Made by a program: the position numbers and the translations under genes
Assembly: GCF_008014695.1 (NCBI RefSeq)
Contig: NZ_VOXE01000004.1
Location: 1-64,000, forward strand
Reading direction: 5' to 3'
Source of the DNA: Chryseobacterium sp.
GTDB taxonomy: Bacteria; Bacteroidota; Bacteroidia; Flavobacteriales; Weeksellaceae
Length of the DNA stretch: 64,000 nucleotides
Notes under the pieces: generated by a model
Seen by the model: only the letters and a program-made list of their open reading frames with translations
The model's database searches: none
What the model was told of the DNA's origin: nothing
Part shown: in pieces, positions 16,342 through 25,227 of the stretch
Layout of the letters: each line of letters opens with the position of its first letter
How positions within the stretch are numbered: the stretch's first letter is position 1

Positions 16342-17296
16342 GTGCTTATTCTGCTATAACCCGATTGAAGGAGATGATTTACAAAGTCCTGCAGGAACAG
16401 CAGGCTACCATCCCAAATGTTCGAAGAAATTCTTTGGGACAACCATTCCTCCTATATTAGATCTCACTCAGGAAACCATTCTTGAATACGCGACCAGTGT
16501 TATTAAAACCCAAAGGGCAGTAACGGGTGTACAACCTAAACTATCTCTGGAAATTAATGAGGAAGAAAACAGTATACGAAGATTCACCATCGTAGGATTA
16601 TGGGGAGATTTTATCTTAAAACCCCAAACTGAATATTACAAAAATCTTCCGGAAAACGAAGATATAACTATGCATCTTGCCCAAATCAGTAAGATAAAAA
16701 CTGTTGAGCATTCTCTCATCAGACTGAAGTCGGGTGAGCTCGCCTACATTACCAAAAGGACTGACCGAACCAAAACCGGAAAAATACACATGGAAGACAT
16801 GTGCCAACTAACAGAAAGACTTACAGAACACAAATACAAAGGTTCTTACGAACAGATTTCTAAAACAATTAAACGCTACACTGCAAACTCAGGACTTGAT
16901 GTGTTAAATTTTTATGAATTGGTATTGTTCAGTTTTCTTACGGGTAATAATGATATGCACCTGAAAAATTTTTCACTGATTAAGTACGGGAAAGAATATT
17001 CGTTTTGTCCTGCTTATGATTTGGTTTCATCAACCTTAGTAAATGAAGAAGATCATGAAGAAATGGCTTTAAACCTTAACGGAAAAAAGAACAAAATTAC
17101 ACGCAAAGATTTTGAAGTGTCGATGATGAAGGCGGGAATAGAAAAGAAGGCGGTAGATAATCTTTTCAAAAAATTCGAAAAGGTAGTACCAAAATGGAAA
17201 GAGGTAATTAGAAAGAGCTTCTTGCCTGAAACATTTCAGGAACAGTTTCTATTATTGATAGAAAAGAGAATAGAACATATTTCAAATAATATGTAA
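16331..17296 (+). CDS. hipT: HipT-like Ser/Thr kinase toxin, locus 1
   Basis: 321 residues, the kinase part of HipA as a separate protein. It begins with a four-ligand zinc-ribbon-like motif, C5xxC8 and H27xxC30 (GYHPKCSKKFFG). The Gly-rich loop is QRAVTGVQPKLSL, so the two phosphoserine positions of the known HipT (SIS) are Ala and Thr here. Catalytic elements are intact: NNDMHLKN (D208, N213) and AYD (D230). Relatives phosphorylate aminoacyl-tRNA synthetases and cause growth arrest; TrpS is the target of O127 HipT. The target here is unknown. A universal stress protein gene fragment starts just after its stop. Confidence 0.88.
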   Translation: MENKCLFCYNPIEGDDLQSPAGTAGYHPKCSKKFFGTTIPPILDLTQETILEYATSVIKTQRAVTGVQPKLSLEINEEENSIRRFTIVGLWGDFILKPQTEYYKNLPENEDITMHLAQISKIKTVEHSLIRLKSGELAYITKRTDRTKTGKIHMEDMCQLTERLTEHKYKGSYEQISKTIKRYTANSGLDVLNFYELVLFSFLTGNNDMHLKNFSLIKYGKEYSFCPAYDLVSSTLVNEEDHEEMALNLNGKKNKITRKDFEVSMMKAGIEKKAVDNLFKKFEKVVPKWKEVIRKSFLPETFQEQFLLLIEKRIEHISNNM

Positions 17297-17312
17297 AATT
17301 GGGTTTGGCCTT

Positions 17313-17624
17313 GTGATTGAGCATAACATGAAAACAATGAAAGGGGAGCCCATTTTCGATGCCAACAACAGCGAGTTGCTTTATATTGACAAGTTTATCA
17401 AAATGTATAATGATCTCGATGAAGTATTTCACTTTGTGCATCAAGGCCTTCCAAAAAATGAGATCATCAGAGCAGGTATTGACTGGCAAGCCGATCTTAT
17501 CGTTATCGGAACACATGGAAACAGAGACCTGGAGCATTTGCTGATGGGAAGTGTGGCCAAAGGTATTATAGGCCGGTCGCCTATCCCTGTAATGGTGGTA
17601 CCCATGGATAAAAACAGAATCTGA
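17313..17624 (+). CDS. Universal stress protein, 5'-truncated
   Basis: About 103 residues from GTG 17313, or 98 from ATG 17328. Only the C-terminal part of a UspA domain remains. It keeps the ATP-binding signature IVIGTHGNRDLEHLLMGSVAKGIIGRS and PIPVMVVP, but the N-terminal beta strand with the first ATP contact is missing. The remaining piece starts 16 bases after the hipT stop, as if the toxin locus had replaced the front of the gene. It may still be translated, yet is probably non-functional. It shares the plus strand with EamA and PAP2 genes. Confidence 0.75.
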   Translation: MIEHNMKTMKGEPIFDANNSELLYIDKFIKMYNDLDEVFHFVHQGLPKNEIIRAGIDWQADLIVIGTHGNRDLEHLLMGSVAKGIIGRSPIPVMVVPMDKNRI

Positions 17625-17650
17625 AAATACAATAAATAACCCAAAAAATT

Positions 17651-18064
17651 ATGTGGTGGATTTACGCATTATTATCAGCCTTATTCGCATCGCTTACTGC
17701 AATATTTGCCAAAATAGGCATAAAAGGTGTTGATTCGGATTTAGCAACAGCGATCCGGACTGTTATTATTTTGGTGATCGCCTGGACAATCGTATTTTTT
17801 AAAGGGAGCGCTCAGTCGGTCAGTTCGCTTACAAAGTACAACCTTCTGTTTATTTGTCTCTCCGGAGTAGCCACCGGTCTTTCCTGGATCTTTTATTTTA
17901 AAGCTTTGCAGATAGGAAAAGTATCGCAGGTAGCCCCGGTAGATAAGCTGAGTGTGGCGCTGACCATTATTCTTTCTTTAGTGATCCTTAAGGAAGTTTT
18001 AACATTAAAAATGGCAGTTGGTGCCGCACTGATCATTACAGGCACCCTGGTACTTATCCTTTAA
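17651..18064 (+). CDS. EamA-family (drug/metabolite) half-transporter
   Basis: 137 residues with four or five membrane helices and one EamA domain. It has the family hallmark WWIYALLSALFASLTAIFAK at the N-terminus and the end helix PVDKLSVALTIILSLVILKE. Single-domain EamA proteins of this length occur widely and are thought to dimerise to make the ten-helix transporter. Substrate unknown. The ATG of the PAP2 gene follows its stop without a gap. Confidence 0.85.
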   Translation: MWWIYALLSALFASLTAIFAKIGIKGVDSDLATAIRTVIILVIAWTIVFFKGSAQSVSSLTKYNLLFICLSGVATGLSWIFYFKALQIGKVSQVAPVDKLSVALTIILSLVILKEVLTLKMAVGAALIITGTLVLIL

Positions 18065-18643
18065 ATGTTTACAATGCTTGAACAAATACAACAAATCGAC
18101 CTCCAATTATTTCTGTACCTCAACGCAAAACACAGCGCATTTTTTGATCCCGTGATGTACTGGGCAAGTGATAAATTATTCTGGATACCCTTCTATGCCT
18201 TTATACTTTTTATACTCATTAGAGAATATAAAAAAAGAAGTGTTTCTGTGTTAATCAGCATTGGTATCCTCATTGCGCTTTGCGACCAAATAGCATCGCA
18301 TCTGATCAAGAACAATGTAAAAAGATTAAGACCTTCGCACGAACCCACCCTGCAAAACCTGATTCACCTAAGCAAAGCCGGACCTGGCGGCGATTACGGG
18401 TTTATATCCTCCCATTCCGCCAATGCTTTCGGACTGGCTGCCTTCCTTATACTGCTTCTTCCCAAAAAATACGATCCTTTAAAATGGTTTTTAGGGTTTT
18501 GGGCAGTTTTGGTGGCTTACAGCCGTATTTACAACGGGGTTCACTATCCCTCAGATGTTATTGTAGCGATGCTGATAGGGATATTATTGGGCTATTTGGT
18601 TTTTAAAATCTATTGGAAAGTAAAATCCAAATACGAATTATAA
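18065..18643 (+). CDS. PAP2-family membrane phosphatase
   Basis: 192 residues, about six membrane helices. The PAP2 triad motifs are present: KNNVKRLRPSHEP (motif 1), FISSHSANAFG (motif 2, in the SSH form instead of PSGH) and SRIYNGVHYPSDV (motif 3). Such enzymes remove phosphate from lipid pyrophosphates or phosphatidic acid at the outer face of the inner membrane; undecaprenyl pyrophosphate is a common substrate. The ATG at 18074 (MLEQIQQID) is an alternative start. It follows EamA directly. Two further PAP2 genes and one PAP2 remnant occur between 27 and 32 kb. Confidence 0.9.
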   Translation: MFTMLEQIQQIDLQLFLYLNAKHSAFFDPVMYWASDKLFWIPFYAFILFILIREYKKRSVSVLISIGILIALCDQIASHLIKNNVKRLRPSHEPTLQNLIHLSKAGPGGDYGFISSHSANAFGLAAFLILLLPKKYDPLKWFLGFWAVLVAYSRIYNGVHYPSDVIVAMLIGILLGYLVFKIYWKVKSKYEL

Positions 18644-18993
18644 ATAATGTATAATATACTGCATCTTATCACATCACCTAAAGAAGCGAGCGCTACAGCA
18701 GTGAAACGCTCAGCAAAATAAATATGGCTCTGAATCAGCAGGAACACCAGATGTCTGCATCTATATCAGGCCTCCTTATGATAGCTTGAGGGAGATGATT
18801 TCGAATTGAGGCGATGATGCGGGGTGGCGGATGGCGCTTGCGATGTACGGGATTCGAGCAAAGAAAATAGAACAAAGAGCAAAGCTGTTAGTGGTGGGGT
18901 GTTGGGTTTAGTAACAAAACCCTGGATCCATGACTATTGGCGCTGACGAAATGACCACATCAGAATTGATTTCATCTTTATTGTGGAAGGGCA
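18644..18993. other. Gene-free stretch of unclear content
   Basis: About 350 bases without a plausible gene. The part around 18780-18960 is richer in G and C than a typical intergenic spacer here. It could be a degraded gene or an RNA, but no family was recognised. Confidence 0.35.
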
Positions 18994-19019
18994 AAAATCC
19001 CGCTTTACAGCGGGATTTT
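18994..19019 (-). terminator. Terminator of copper module 1
   Basis: A perfect 11-bp stem, AAAATCCCGCT with AGCGGGATTTT, and a TTAC loop. On the minus strand it is followed by a run of T and sits 6 bases beyond the multicopper oxidase stop. Confidence 0.8.
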
Positions 19020-19025
19020 AGAGAA

Positions 19026-21806
19026 TCAGTATGATACTGTTAAGCCAGCGCCCCATCCCATGTCACTGTCGTAATGGGTAGAGATGCCGAAATTTTTCGA
19101 GACGAGGTATTTGAGTCCTGCCATATACTCTTTGTCGGTATTCACCATAAAAGCCCCGCGCAAGCGCGGTGTTAACGGAATGTCTTCGCGCATGAGCTGG
19201 AACCTAACGATACCGTCTGTAAATAATTCTGCCTGCAGGTTTACCAGCATTGGAAGTTTGTACATGATCCCGGCGCTAAAAGTTTTTCTTTCATCTTTAG
19301 TGCTTGCCTGTCCAAAAAGGTTTTTTTCGATATTCTCCCTGTCAATTTTTCTGTAATGATAATTGAACCCGATAAATGGTTTCAGCCACTGCATACGATC
19401 TACATATCTTCCGAGTTGCGTTTCAACTTCGTAGCCGTGATGGTCATTGTAACCCAATCGCCATTCTGTCCCCAGTTCCCACCGGGTATTTGAGAGCATC
19501 GCCATTCCATCATTTCCATTGGTCGCAAAATCGTTTTCGGCCATCAGATGCCACATATTGCTTTCGCGCTGGAGCTTTCTGTAAGCGGCAGCTTTATCCG
19601 GCAGCAAAGGGTTCTGAGTATCCCCCACTGCGAAAACGCGGTTCATTCCTGCCATCATGTGATAGAGAATGTGACAATGAAAGAACCAATCTCCATCGGT
19701 GTTTGCCGCAAATTCTATGACATCGGTCTCCATGGGCATAACGTCCAGTACATTTTTGAGCGGGGCCTGCACCCGATTTTTATTGAGAACCCGGAAATCA
19801 AAACCATGCAGGTGCATTGGGTGCCGCATCATGGAATTATTGAAGAGCGTAATGCGCAGGACCTCTCCTTTTTTTACCAGTATCTTGTCGGATTCCGCAA
19901 GCACTTTATCGTCCATACTCCACACATACCGGTTCATATTTCCGGTAAGGGTGAACTTGAGGTCGCGTACCGGCAGGTCTTTCGGGAGGGAGGTGTCATA
20001 AGGCGATTTCATCATTCCGTAATTCAATGTGGTGATGCCGGAAGCCGCCCTAGCGTGCCCGGAATGATCCATTTGACCATCGCCGGTATCCATGTCATTC
20101 ATCTTCATTGCTGCATTGTTCTCCGCAATCATTTCAGGATACATCACCTGATTCATATCCATGGTCTGGTAACTCATCTTCATTCCCATATCCTTCATAT
20201 CACCATTCATTTTCATCATGTCATTCATCATCTTCATCCCTTCAAAATATTTGAGTTTCGGAAGCGGTGCCTTCAGCTGCTTAATCCCTTCGCCAATATA
20301 AACGGAAGCAGATTTTGTGCGGTCTTCGGGTGTAACGAGGAGTTCGTAGGAGGTGTCCTTTTCCGGTATCTCCACTACGATGTCTACCGTTTCGGAAACC
20401 GCCAGGATAAGGCGGTCGACCTCAACCGGCTCAATATCCACCCCGTCACTTGCCACGACTGTAATTTTACCCCCTGCGTAATTGAGCCAAAAGTAGGAAG
20501 ATGCCCCGCCGTTGGCGATTTGAAGCCTCACTTTGTCGCCGGCTTTATACTGGGACAGCTGGCTTTCAGTTTTTCCGTTAATAAGAAATGCATCATAATA
20601 AATATCGCTCACATCCATAGCCAGCATCCGCTTCCATTCATTGGTGAGTTTGGTTTTAAAATGCCCTTCCTTTATGGCTTCGGCATAGCTTTGAGTGCTC
20701 CCTTTCTTAATGGCGAACCAGTCATTGGCATTATGCAGCATCCGCTGGACGTTGTGAGGATTGAGGTTGGTCCATTCGCTCAAAATCAGGTGTTCTGTGG
20801 GCAAATCATCGATTCCTCTACGGAAGGCAGGATCTTCGGCCCGTTTTTTCAACACGAGCATTCCATACATCCCGATCTGTTCCTGCAAACCGCTATGCGA
20901 GTGGTACCAGTGTGTTCCGTTCTGGATGACCGGAAACGAATACGTATAGGTGGAATGTGGCGGAACAGGTTTTTGGGTAAGCCAGGGCACCCCATCTTCT
21001 TTATTAGGAAGATGAAGACCGTGCCAGTGCAATGAAGTTTCTTCATCCATAAGATTATGAACAACGACCTCCGCAGTATCTCCTTCGTAAAATACGAGTT
21101 TTGGCATTGGGATCTGTCCGTTTACAGCAATGGCCCGTTTCTGTTTGCCCGCAAAATTCACCAGAGTGTCTTTCACATAAAGGTGATAGGTAACTTTGCG
21201 ACCACCTTTAAGATTTTTCGCGGGTACTGGCATGATCATTTTGTGTGCACCCTCCTTCTGCGCATTTTCGTGTACGGAATGGTCTTCCTCACTATCCTTT
21301 TTCGGAACGAGATTCATGCCGCACTTGGGACACTTGCCAGGTTGGTCTGAAATGACTTCGGGGTGCATTGGGCACGTGAACTGCTCAGCTATATTTTGTT
21401 TTTTATAGAGATCCGCAGCAGCGGGTTCCGGTGTTTTGACGGTGACAGGCTCCGGCTCTTTTGATACCGCTTTAGGCCGTGGAGGCGCTGGCTTTTTAAC
21501 AACAGGCTTGGGTTTTGCCACAGCTTTAGGCACAGCCTTCGGTTTCTGCACCACATTTTTTTTAACCGGTAATGCCTTTTTGGGTGCAGCTGCAGGTTGC
21601 GGTTTCTTAGCCGGTGCAGGTTTTGCTGCAGGTTTTTTTACGGTAACGGTTTTCTTCACCAGGGTCATGCCACAAATGGGACAGTCGCCGGGAGCTGACT
21701 TCACTACCTGTGGATGCATGGGGCAGGTGTAAAAAGTCCTGGGACTTTGTGCAAAACTGTTTGCGGATACCGCAATAAACAGCAGGAGCGAAAGGAGATA
21801 TTTCAT
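19026..21806 (-). CDS. CopA-type multicopper oxidase with two heavy-metal-binding zinc-ribbon motifs and a C-terminal CopB-like barrel
   Basis: 926 residues. A signal peptide is followed by two CPMHP...CPxCGM motifs (about 27-46 and 145-163) joined by a long Lys/Pro/Ala linker. Three cupredoxin domains then carry the copper sites: HWHG (260-263), HWYHSH (299-304), HPMHLHG (662-668) and HCHILYHMMAGM (710-721). A Met-rich segment at about 523-580 fits extra Cu(I) binding. The last ~175 residues resemble CopB outer-membrane barrels (EDIPLTPRLRGAFMVNTDKEY, THYDSDMGWGAGLTVSY). It should oxidise Cu(I) in the periplasm. It is the last gene of the module, 8 bases after the copper ATPase. Confidence 0.92.
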   Translation of the reverse strand: MKYLLSLLLFIAVSANSFAQSPRTFYTCPMHPQVVKSAPGDCPICGMTLVKKTVTVKKPAAKPAPAKKPQPAAAPKKALPVKKNVVQKPKAVPKAVAKPKPVVKKPAPPRPKAVSKEPEPVTVKTPEPAAADLYKKQNIAEQFTCPMHPEVISDQPGKCPKCGMNLVPKKDSEEDHSVHENAQKEGAHKMIMPVPAKNLKGGRKVTYHLYVKDTLVNFAGKQKRAIAVNGQIPMPKLVFYEGDTAEVVVHNLMDEETSLHWHGLHLPNKEDGVPWLTQKPVPPHSTYTYSFPVIQNGTHWYHSHSGLQEQIGMYGMLVLKKRAEDPAFRRGIDDLPTEHLILSEWTNLNPHNVQRMLHNANDWFAIKKGSTQSYAEAIKEGHFKTKLTNEWKRMLAMDVSDIYYDAFLINGKTESQLSQYKAGDKVRLQIANGGASSYFWLNYAGGKITVVASDGVDIEPVEVDRLILAVSETVDIVVEIPEKDTSYELLVTPEDRTKSASVYIGEGIKQLKAPLPKLKYFEGMKMMNDMMKMNGDMKDMGMKMSYQTMDMNQVMYPEMIAENNAAMKMNDMDTGDGQMDHSGHARAASGITTLNYGMMKSPYDTSLPKDLPVRDLKFTLTGNMNRYVWSMDDKVLAESDKILVKKGEVLRITLFNNSMMRHPMHLHGFDFRVLNKNRVQAPLKNVLDVMPMETDVIEFAANTDGDWFFHCHILYHMMAGMNRVFAVGDTQNPLLPDKAAAYRKLQRESNMWHLMAENDFATNGNDGMAMLSNTRWELGTEWRLGYNDHHGYEVETQLGRYVDRMQWLKPFIGFNYHYRKIDRENIEKNLFGQASTKDERKTFSAGIMYKLPMLVNLQAELFTDGIVRFQLMREDIPLTPRLRGAFMVNTDKEYMAGLKYLVSKNFGISTHYDSDMGWGAGLTVSY

Positions 21807-21814
21807 TTTATTTA

Positions 21815-23941
21815 TTATTTAATTTTTAATAAACTGGCGTTCAGTGCTACCACTATTGTACTGATACTCATCAGTACGGCGCCCATTGCTGGACTCAAAA
21901 CAAATGCGGGATACAGGACACCTGCAGCGAGTGGAATTGCCACGACGTTGTAACCTACTGCCCACATGAGGTTCTGGATCATTTTATTATAGGTTTTCTT
22001 TCCGAAGACAATCATTTTGACCACATCTCGGGGATCACTGTTAACCAGAATAATATCTGCAGTTTCAGCAGCGACATCGGTTCCGGAACCTACCGCAATA
22101 CCGACATCAGCCTGAGCCAAAGCCGGCGCGTCGTTTACGCCGTCTCCTGTCATTGCAACAATTTCCCCTTTGTCCTGAAATTCTTTTACTTTTTCCAATT
22201 TGTGATGCGGAAGAACATTGGCAAGATATCCATCCATGCCCAACTGCTGTGCTACCGCTGACGCTACCTTTTCGTTATCACCTGTAAGCAGAAACGATTT
22301 TATATTCATACTCCGTAATTGGTCAATGGCTTCTTTTGCGCCATCCCGAATGGTATCGGCCAAAGAAACAATACCCACAGTCTCGTCATCAATAAGAATA
22401 AAGTTTACGGTTTCTGCATCCTGGTTAATTTTTTCGGGAATAGCAGGTATCTGTTTATTGTTTTGAGCAAAATAATTGGGCCCGGCTGCGACCACCAATT
22501 TACCATTTACGGTTCCTGTAACTCCAATTCCCTGCATGTAGCGGAAACTGTCTGACTTCCATAAGTCCAGTTTTTTTTCGGCAAGGGTTTGCATGATTCC
22601 CTTTGCTATATGGTGTTCGGAGTTCTGCTGCACTGCGGCTGCATACTGGAGTAAATCATTTTCCGAGTAGCGCCCCGTTAAAGGAATGATATTCTGTACG
22701 GTATGTGATCCTTTGGTAAGGGTTCCGGTCTTATCAAAAATAATGGTAGATAACTTCCTGGTTGTTTCAAAAGCCGTACGGTTTCTTATGAGTAAACCAT
22801 TGGTGGCTGAAAGTGTAGTGGAAATAGCAACCACCAAAGGAATTGCCACTCCCAAAGCATGAGGGCATGCTGTCACCATTACCGTTACCATGCGTTCCAA
22901 TGCAAAAGTCAAATCTCCTAAGCTTATATACCAGTAAGCAAAAGTCCCTACTCCCACTAAAATTGCGATAAGGGTAAGCCATTTGGCGACTTTGTCTGCT
23001 AAGTTCTGGGTATTGGATTTGGCTGCCTGTGCATCCTGAACCAAATTAATGACCTTGTTGAGATAGGAATCTTTTCCAACCCCTGTTGCTTTTATCTTCA
23101 AGGCACCGTCGCCATTGATAGACCCTGCAATCACCTTTCCGCCAGACTCCTTTTTCACGGGAACACTTTCGCCGGTCAGCATACTTTCATTTAAATAAGA
23201 ACTGCCTTCCGTAATAAGCCCATCAGCGGCTACTTTTTGTCCCGGTCTTATTATTACGGTATCTCCGTTCTTGAGCTGTTCCAGTTTTATTTTGATGGGG
23301 TGTCCGTTCTGCTCCACGGTAACGTCATTAGGAAGCAACGCCACTAAAGACTGTAACGCTTTGGAAGCTGCCATCTGTGAACGCATCTCGAGCCAGTGAC
23401 CCAGCAGCATGATGACGATTAACGTAGCGAGTTCCCAAAAGAAATCCATTCCCTTAAGACCGAATACCACAGCTACTGAATACACATAAGCAACGGTAAT
23501 GGCCAAAGCGACGAGCGTCATCATTCCAATGGAGCCTGCTTTTACTTCGCCCAGAAGTCCTTTAAAGAATGGCATCCCGCCGTAGAAGTAAATAATACTT
23601 CCCAGCACCAGCAGCAAATATTTGTCACCGGTGAATGCTATGGTGAAACCCAGCCATTGCTGAATCATGTGTGAAAGCAGGAGAACCGGAACAGAAAGTG
23701 CCAGCGTGATCCAGAATCTCTTCAGGAAATCTGAAGTATGGTGCCCCTCGTGTTTATTATAGCCATCAGCGCTTATGCCCCCATCAGGAGAATGCCGGGC
23801 ATGATGAAACTGGTTATGATGTTCGTGGGACGGATGTTTTGAAGCACCGCCCAGCAGGAGAAGTTTCATTCCGCAAAGGGGACAATTACCCGGTTCGTCC
23901 TGCAATATTTGAGGGTGCATTGGACAGGTATATTTTTTCAT
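21815..23941 (-). CDS. copB: CopB-type (CPH) copper-exporting P1B-ATPase
   Basis: 708 residues. It has an N-terminal CPMHP...CPLCGM metal motif and a His-rich tail (SHEHHNQFHHARH) in place of HMA domains, then eight expected membrane helices. The transport motif is CPH (359-361, TACPHALGVAIPL), the mark of the CopB (P1B-3) group, which exports Cu(II)/Cu(I). The catalytic parts are TGES (256-259), DKTGT (403-407, phosphorylated Asp), the HP-equivalent loop SEHH and GDGVNDAPAL. It lies 8 bases upstream of the multicopper oxidase. Base composition of these two genes is clearly richer in G+C than the rest of the module upstream. Confidence 0.93.
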   Translation of the reverse strand: MKKYTCPMHPQILQDEPGNCPLCGMKLLLLGGASKHPSHEHHNQFHHARHSPDGGISADGYNKHEGHHTSDFLKRFWITLALSVPVLLLSHMIQQWLGFTIAFTGDKYLLLVLGSIIYFYGGMPFFKGLLGEVKAGSIGMMTLVALAITVAYVYSVAVVFGLKGMDFFWELATLIVIMLLGHWLEMRSQMAASKALQSLVALLPNDVTVEQNGHPIKIKLEQLKNGDTVIIRPGQKVAADGLITEGSSYLNESMLTGESVPVKKESGGKVIAGSINGDGALKIKATGVGKDSYLNKVINLVQDAQAAKSNTQNLADKVAKWLTLIAILVGVGTFAYWYISLGDLTFALERMVTVMVTACPHALGVAIPLVVAISTTLSATNGLLIRNRTAFETTRKLSTIIFDKTGTLTKGSHTVQNIIPLTGRYSENDLLQYAAAVQQNSEHHIAKGIMQTLAEKKLDLWKSDSFRYMQGIGVTGTVNGKLVVAAGPNYFAQNNKQIPAIPEKINQDAETVNFILIDDETVGIVSLADTIRDGAKEAIDQLRSMNIKSFLLTGDNEKVASAVAQQLGMDGYLANVLPHHKLEKVKEFQDKGEIVAMTGDGVNDAPALAQADVGIAVGSGTDVAAETADIILVNSDPRDVVKMIVFGKKTYNKMIQNLMWAVGYNVVAIPLAAGVLYPAFVLSPAMGAVLMSISTIVVALNASLLKIK

Positions 23942-24069
23942 TGTGATTATTATTTACAGCATGAACGGCTTCAGTGGAAGTATCACGTATTTAATGAAAT
24001 TATAGCGTGAAACCATTGCTAAATCGGCTGTTAGGTTTTAAAATTGTATTTTGTTATTTTTAATGAAAG

Positions 24070-24519
24070 TCATGTCTGGTCTTTTAACCAATTTGTTAAA
24101 AGCTTTATTTGTTCATCACTGAGTTTTCCATTTTTATGCATCAATATGTATGACGGCAAAGGCATTTTTTTAGTTTCAATTTGTTTTTTTATTGAGTTTA
24201 ATAATCTTTCCTGCTTCCGATTTGCGTATGAAGTCCATTCGTTAAAGTTCAAATCATCCTTTGCGTTTTTGATGTGATTTTCCACCAATGCTCTCACAGG
24301 CTGCGCATAGTCGTACCAAGCGTAGTTGGTATTGTCGCTGTGACAATCGTAGCAAGATTTGTGAAGCATCTTTTTTACTTCGGCAGGCATTTTATAGGCT
24401 TTTGCAAAATCAGTTGCGTAAACCCGCCCTTTATTTACATTAAGGGCAGGTTGATAGAACTGCATAGCAATAAAAATAAACAGCACACTTGCCAAAATTA
24501 TCTTTAATACTTTTTTCAT
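24070..24519 (-). CDS. Haem-binding domain protein, membrane-anchored
   Basis: 149 residues from the ATG at 24519, preferred over an upstream in-frame start because it follows the previous stop by 2 bases. One N-terminal membrane anchor or signal (VLKIILASVLFIFIAMQFY) is followed by a periplasmic domain with a c-type haem motif CYDCH in HKSCYDCHSDNTNYAWYDY, and KKMPLPSYILMHKNGKLSD near the end. This is the Bacteroidota haem_bd family, often found with copper or respiratory genes. A redox role in the copper module is inferred. Confidence 0.8.
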   Translation of the reverse strand: MKKVLKIILASVLFIFIAMQFYQPALNVNKGRVYATDFAKAYKMPAEVKKMLHKSCYDCHSDNTNYAWYDYAQPVRALVENHIKNAKDDLNFNEWTSYANRKQERLLNSIKKQIETKKMPLPSYILMHKNGKLSDEQIKLLTNWLKDQT

Positions 24520-24521
24520 TT

Positions 24522-25184
24522 TTAGAACTTCTTTTTCACCGAACCACAATTAAGCATCTGGCTTCCGTAGTAAGGATTTTTGATTGACTTGGCTTCGCTA
24601 ATCCAAATAGCCCCTTTACCATCGTTGTACATTGGGCAGAAGTCCTGATACAATTTCTGAGTAGTTCCAAACAATACGATAAGGTCGGAAATATCATTAC
24701 TCAATGACACCAAGTGCTCCCTTTGGTGGCCTATCTTTCCTGCGTTATCGCCAATATGTTCTGCATTTTCTTTGGCATCTTCAGCTATGTCCATATATTT
24801 TTTATGCTTGTTGGCTGGGATGGCTTTCATATCTACTTTTTGCAATGTTGACAATAATTGCTTACCTGCATTGGCTGCTGCTTTATCATTATCTGCTACA
24901 AGTGCATTTTTTAACGCCAAATAATCTTTTACAATGGGTGTGGTAGAGAAGTTTTGAACCTGGTCTTTTACTTCATGTTTTTCAACTTTTTTCGCCGTGG
25001 TGTCCATTGTTGCTAAAGAACTTGCTGTATCGCTTTGCATTGGGCTTGCTACTGGTAGGTTTTCAGAATTTATAGTTGTATCAGTTGCTTTTGTTTCCGT
25101 ATTTTTATTTGATGACTTATTGCAGGAAATTGTGGATGCTGCAATTGTAGCCACTGTTATGATGGAGAAAATTATATTTTTCAT
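24522..25184 (-). CDS. DUF3347 lipoprotein, copper module
   Basis: 220 residues. The N-terminus ends in TISC, a lipobox, so it should be a lipoprotein. A Thr/Ser-rich linker leads to a helical DUF3347 domain (YLALKNALVADNDKAAANAG) and ends in the conserved metal-type motif CPMYNDGKGAIWISE followed by NPYYGSQMLNCGSV. In many Bacteroidota this domain is the tail of CusB adaptors, where Met, Cys and His residues are thought to bind Cu(I). Here it is a stand-alone protein and shares the final motif with the product ending at 25756. Probably a periplasmic copper chaperone. Confidence 0.8.
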   Translation of the reverse strand: MKNIIFSIITVATIAASTISCNKSSNKNTETKATDTTINSENLPVASPMQSDTASSLATMDTTAKKVEKHEVKDQVQNFSTTPIVKDYLALKNALVADNDKAAANAGKQLLSTLQKVDMKAIPANKHKKYMDIAEDAKENAEHIGDNAGKIGHQREHLVSLSNDISDLIVLFGTTQKLYQDFCPMYNDGKGAIWISEAKSIKNPYYGSQMLNCGSVKKKF

Positions 25185-25227
25185 TTTAATGATTTTAAAT
25201 AATAATAATAATGAGTATTTTTTTTGT

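Noticed and set aside
18661-18720. GAGCG...CGCTC inverted repeat after the PAP2 gene
   Set aside because: Only 5 bp with a large loop and no T-tract; not convincing as a terminator.
19548-21035. A 495-codon open frame on the plus strand, His-rich product
   Set aside because: It is fully antisense to the multicopper oxidase; the His codons mirror the Met-rich and His-rich stretches of that gene. No start context or family.
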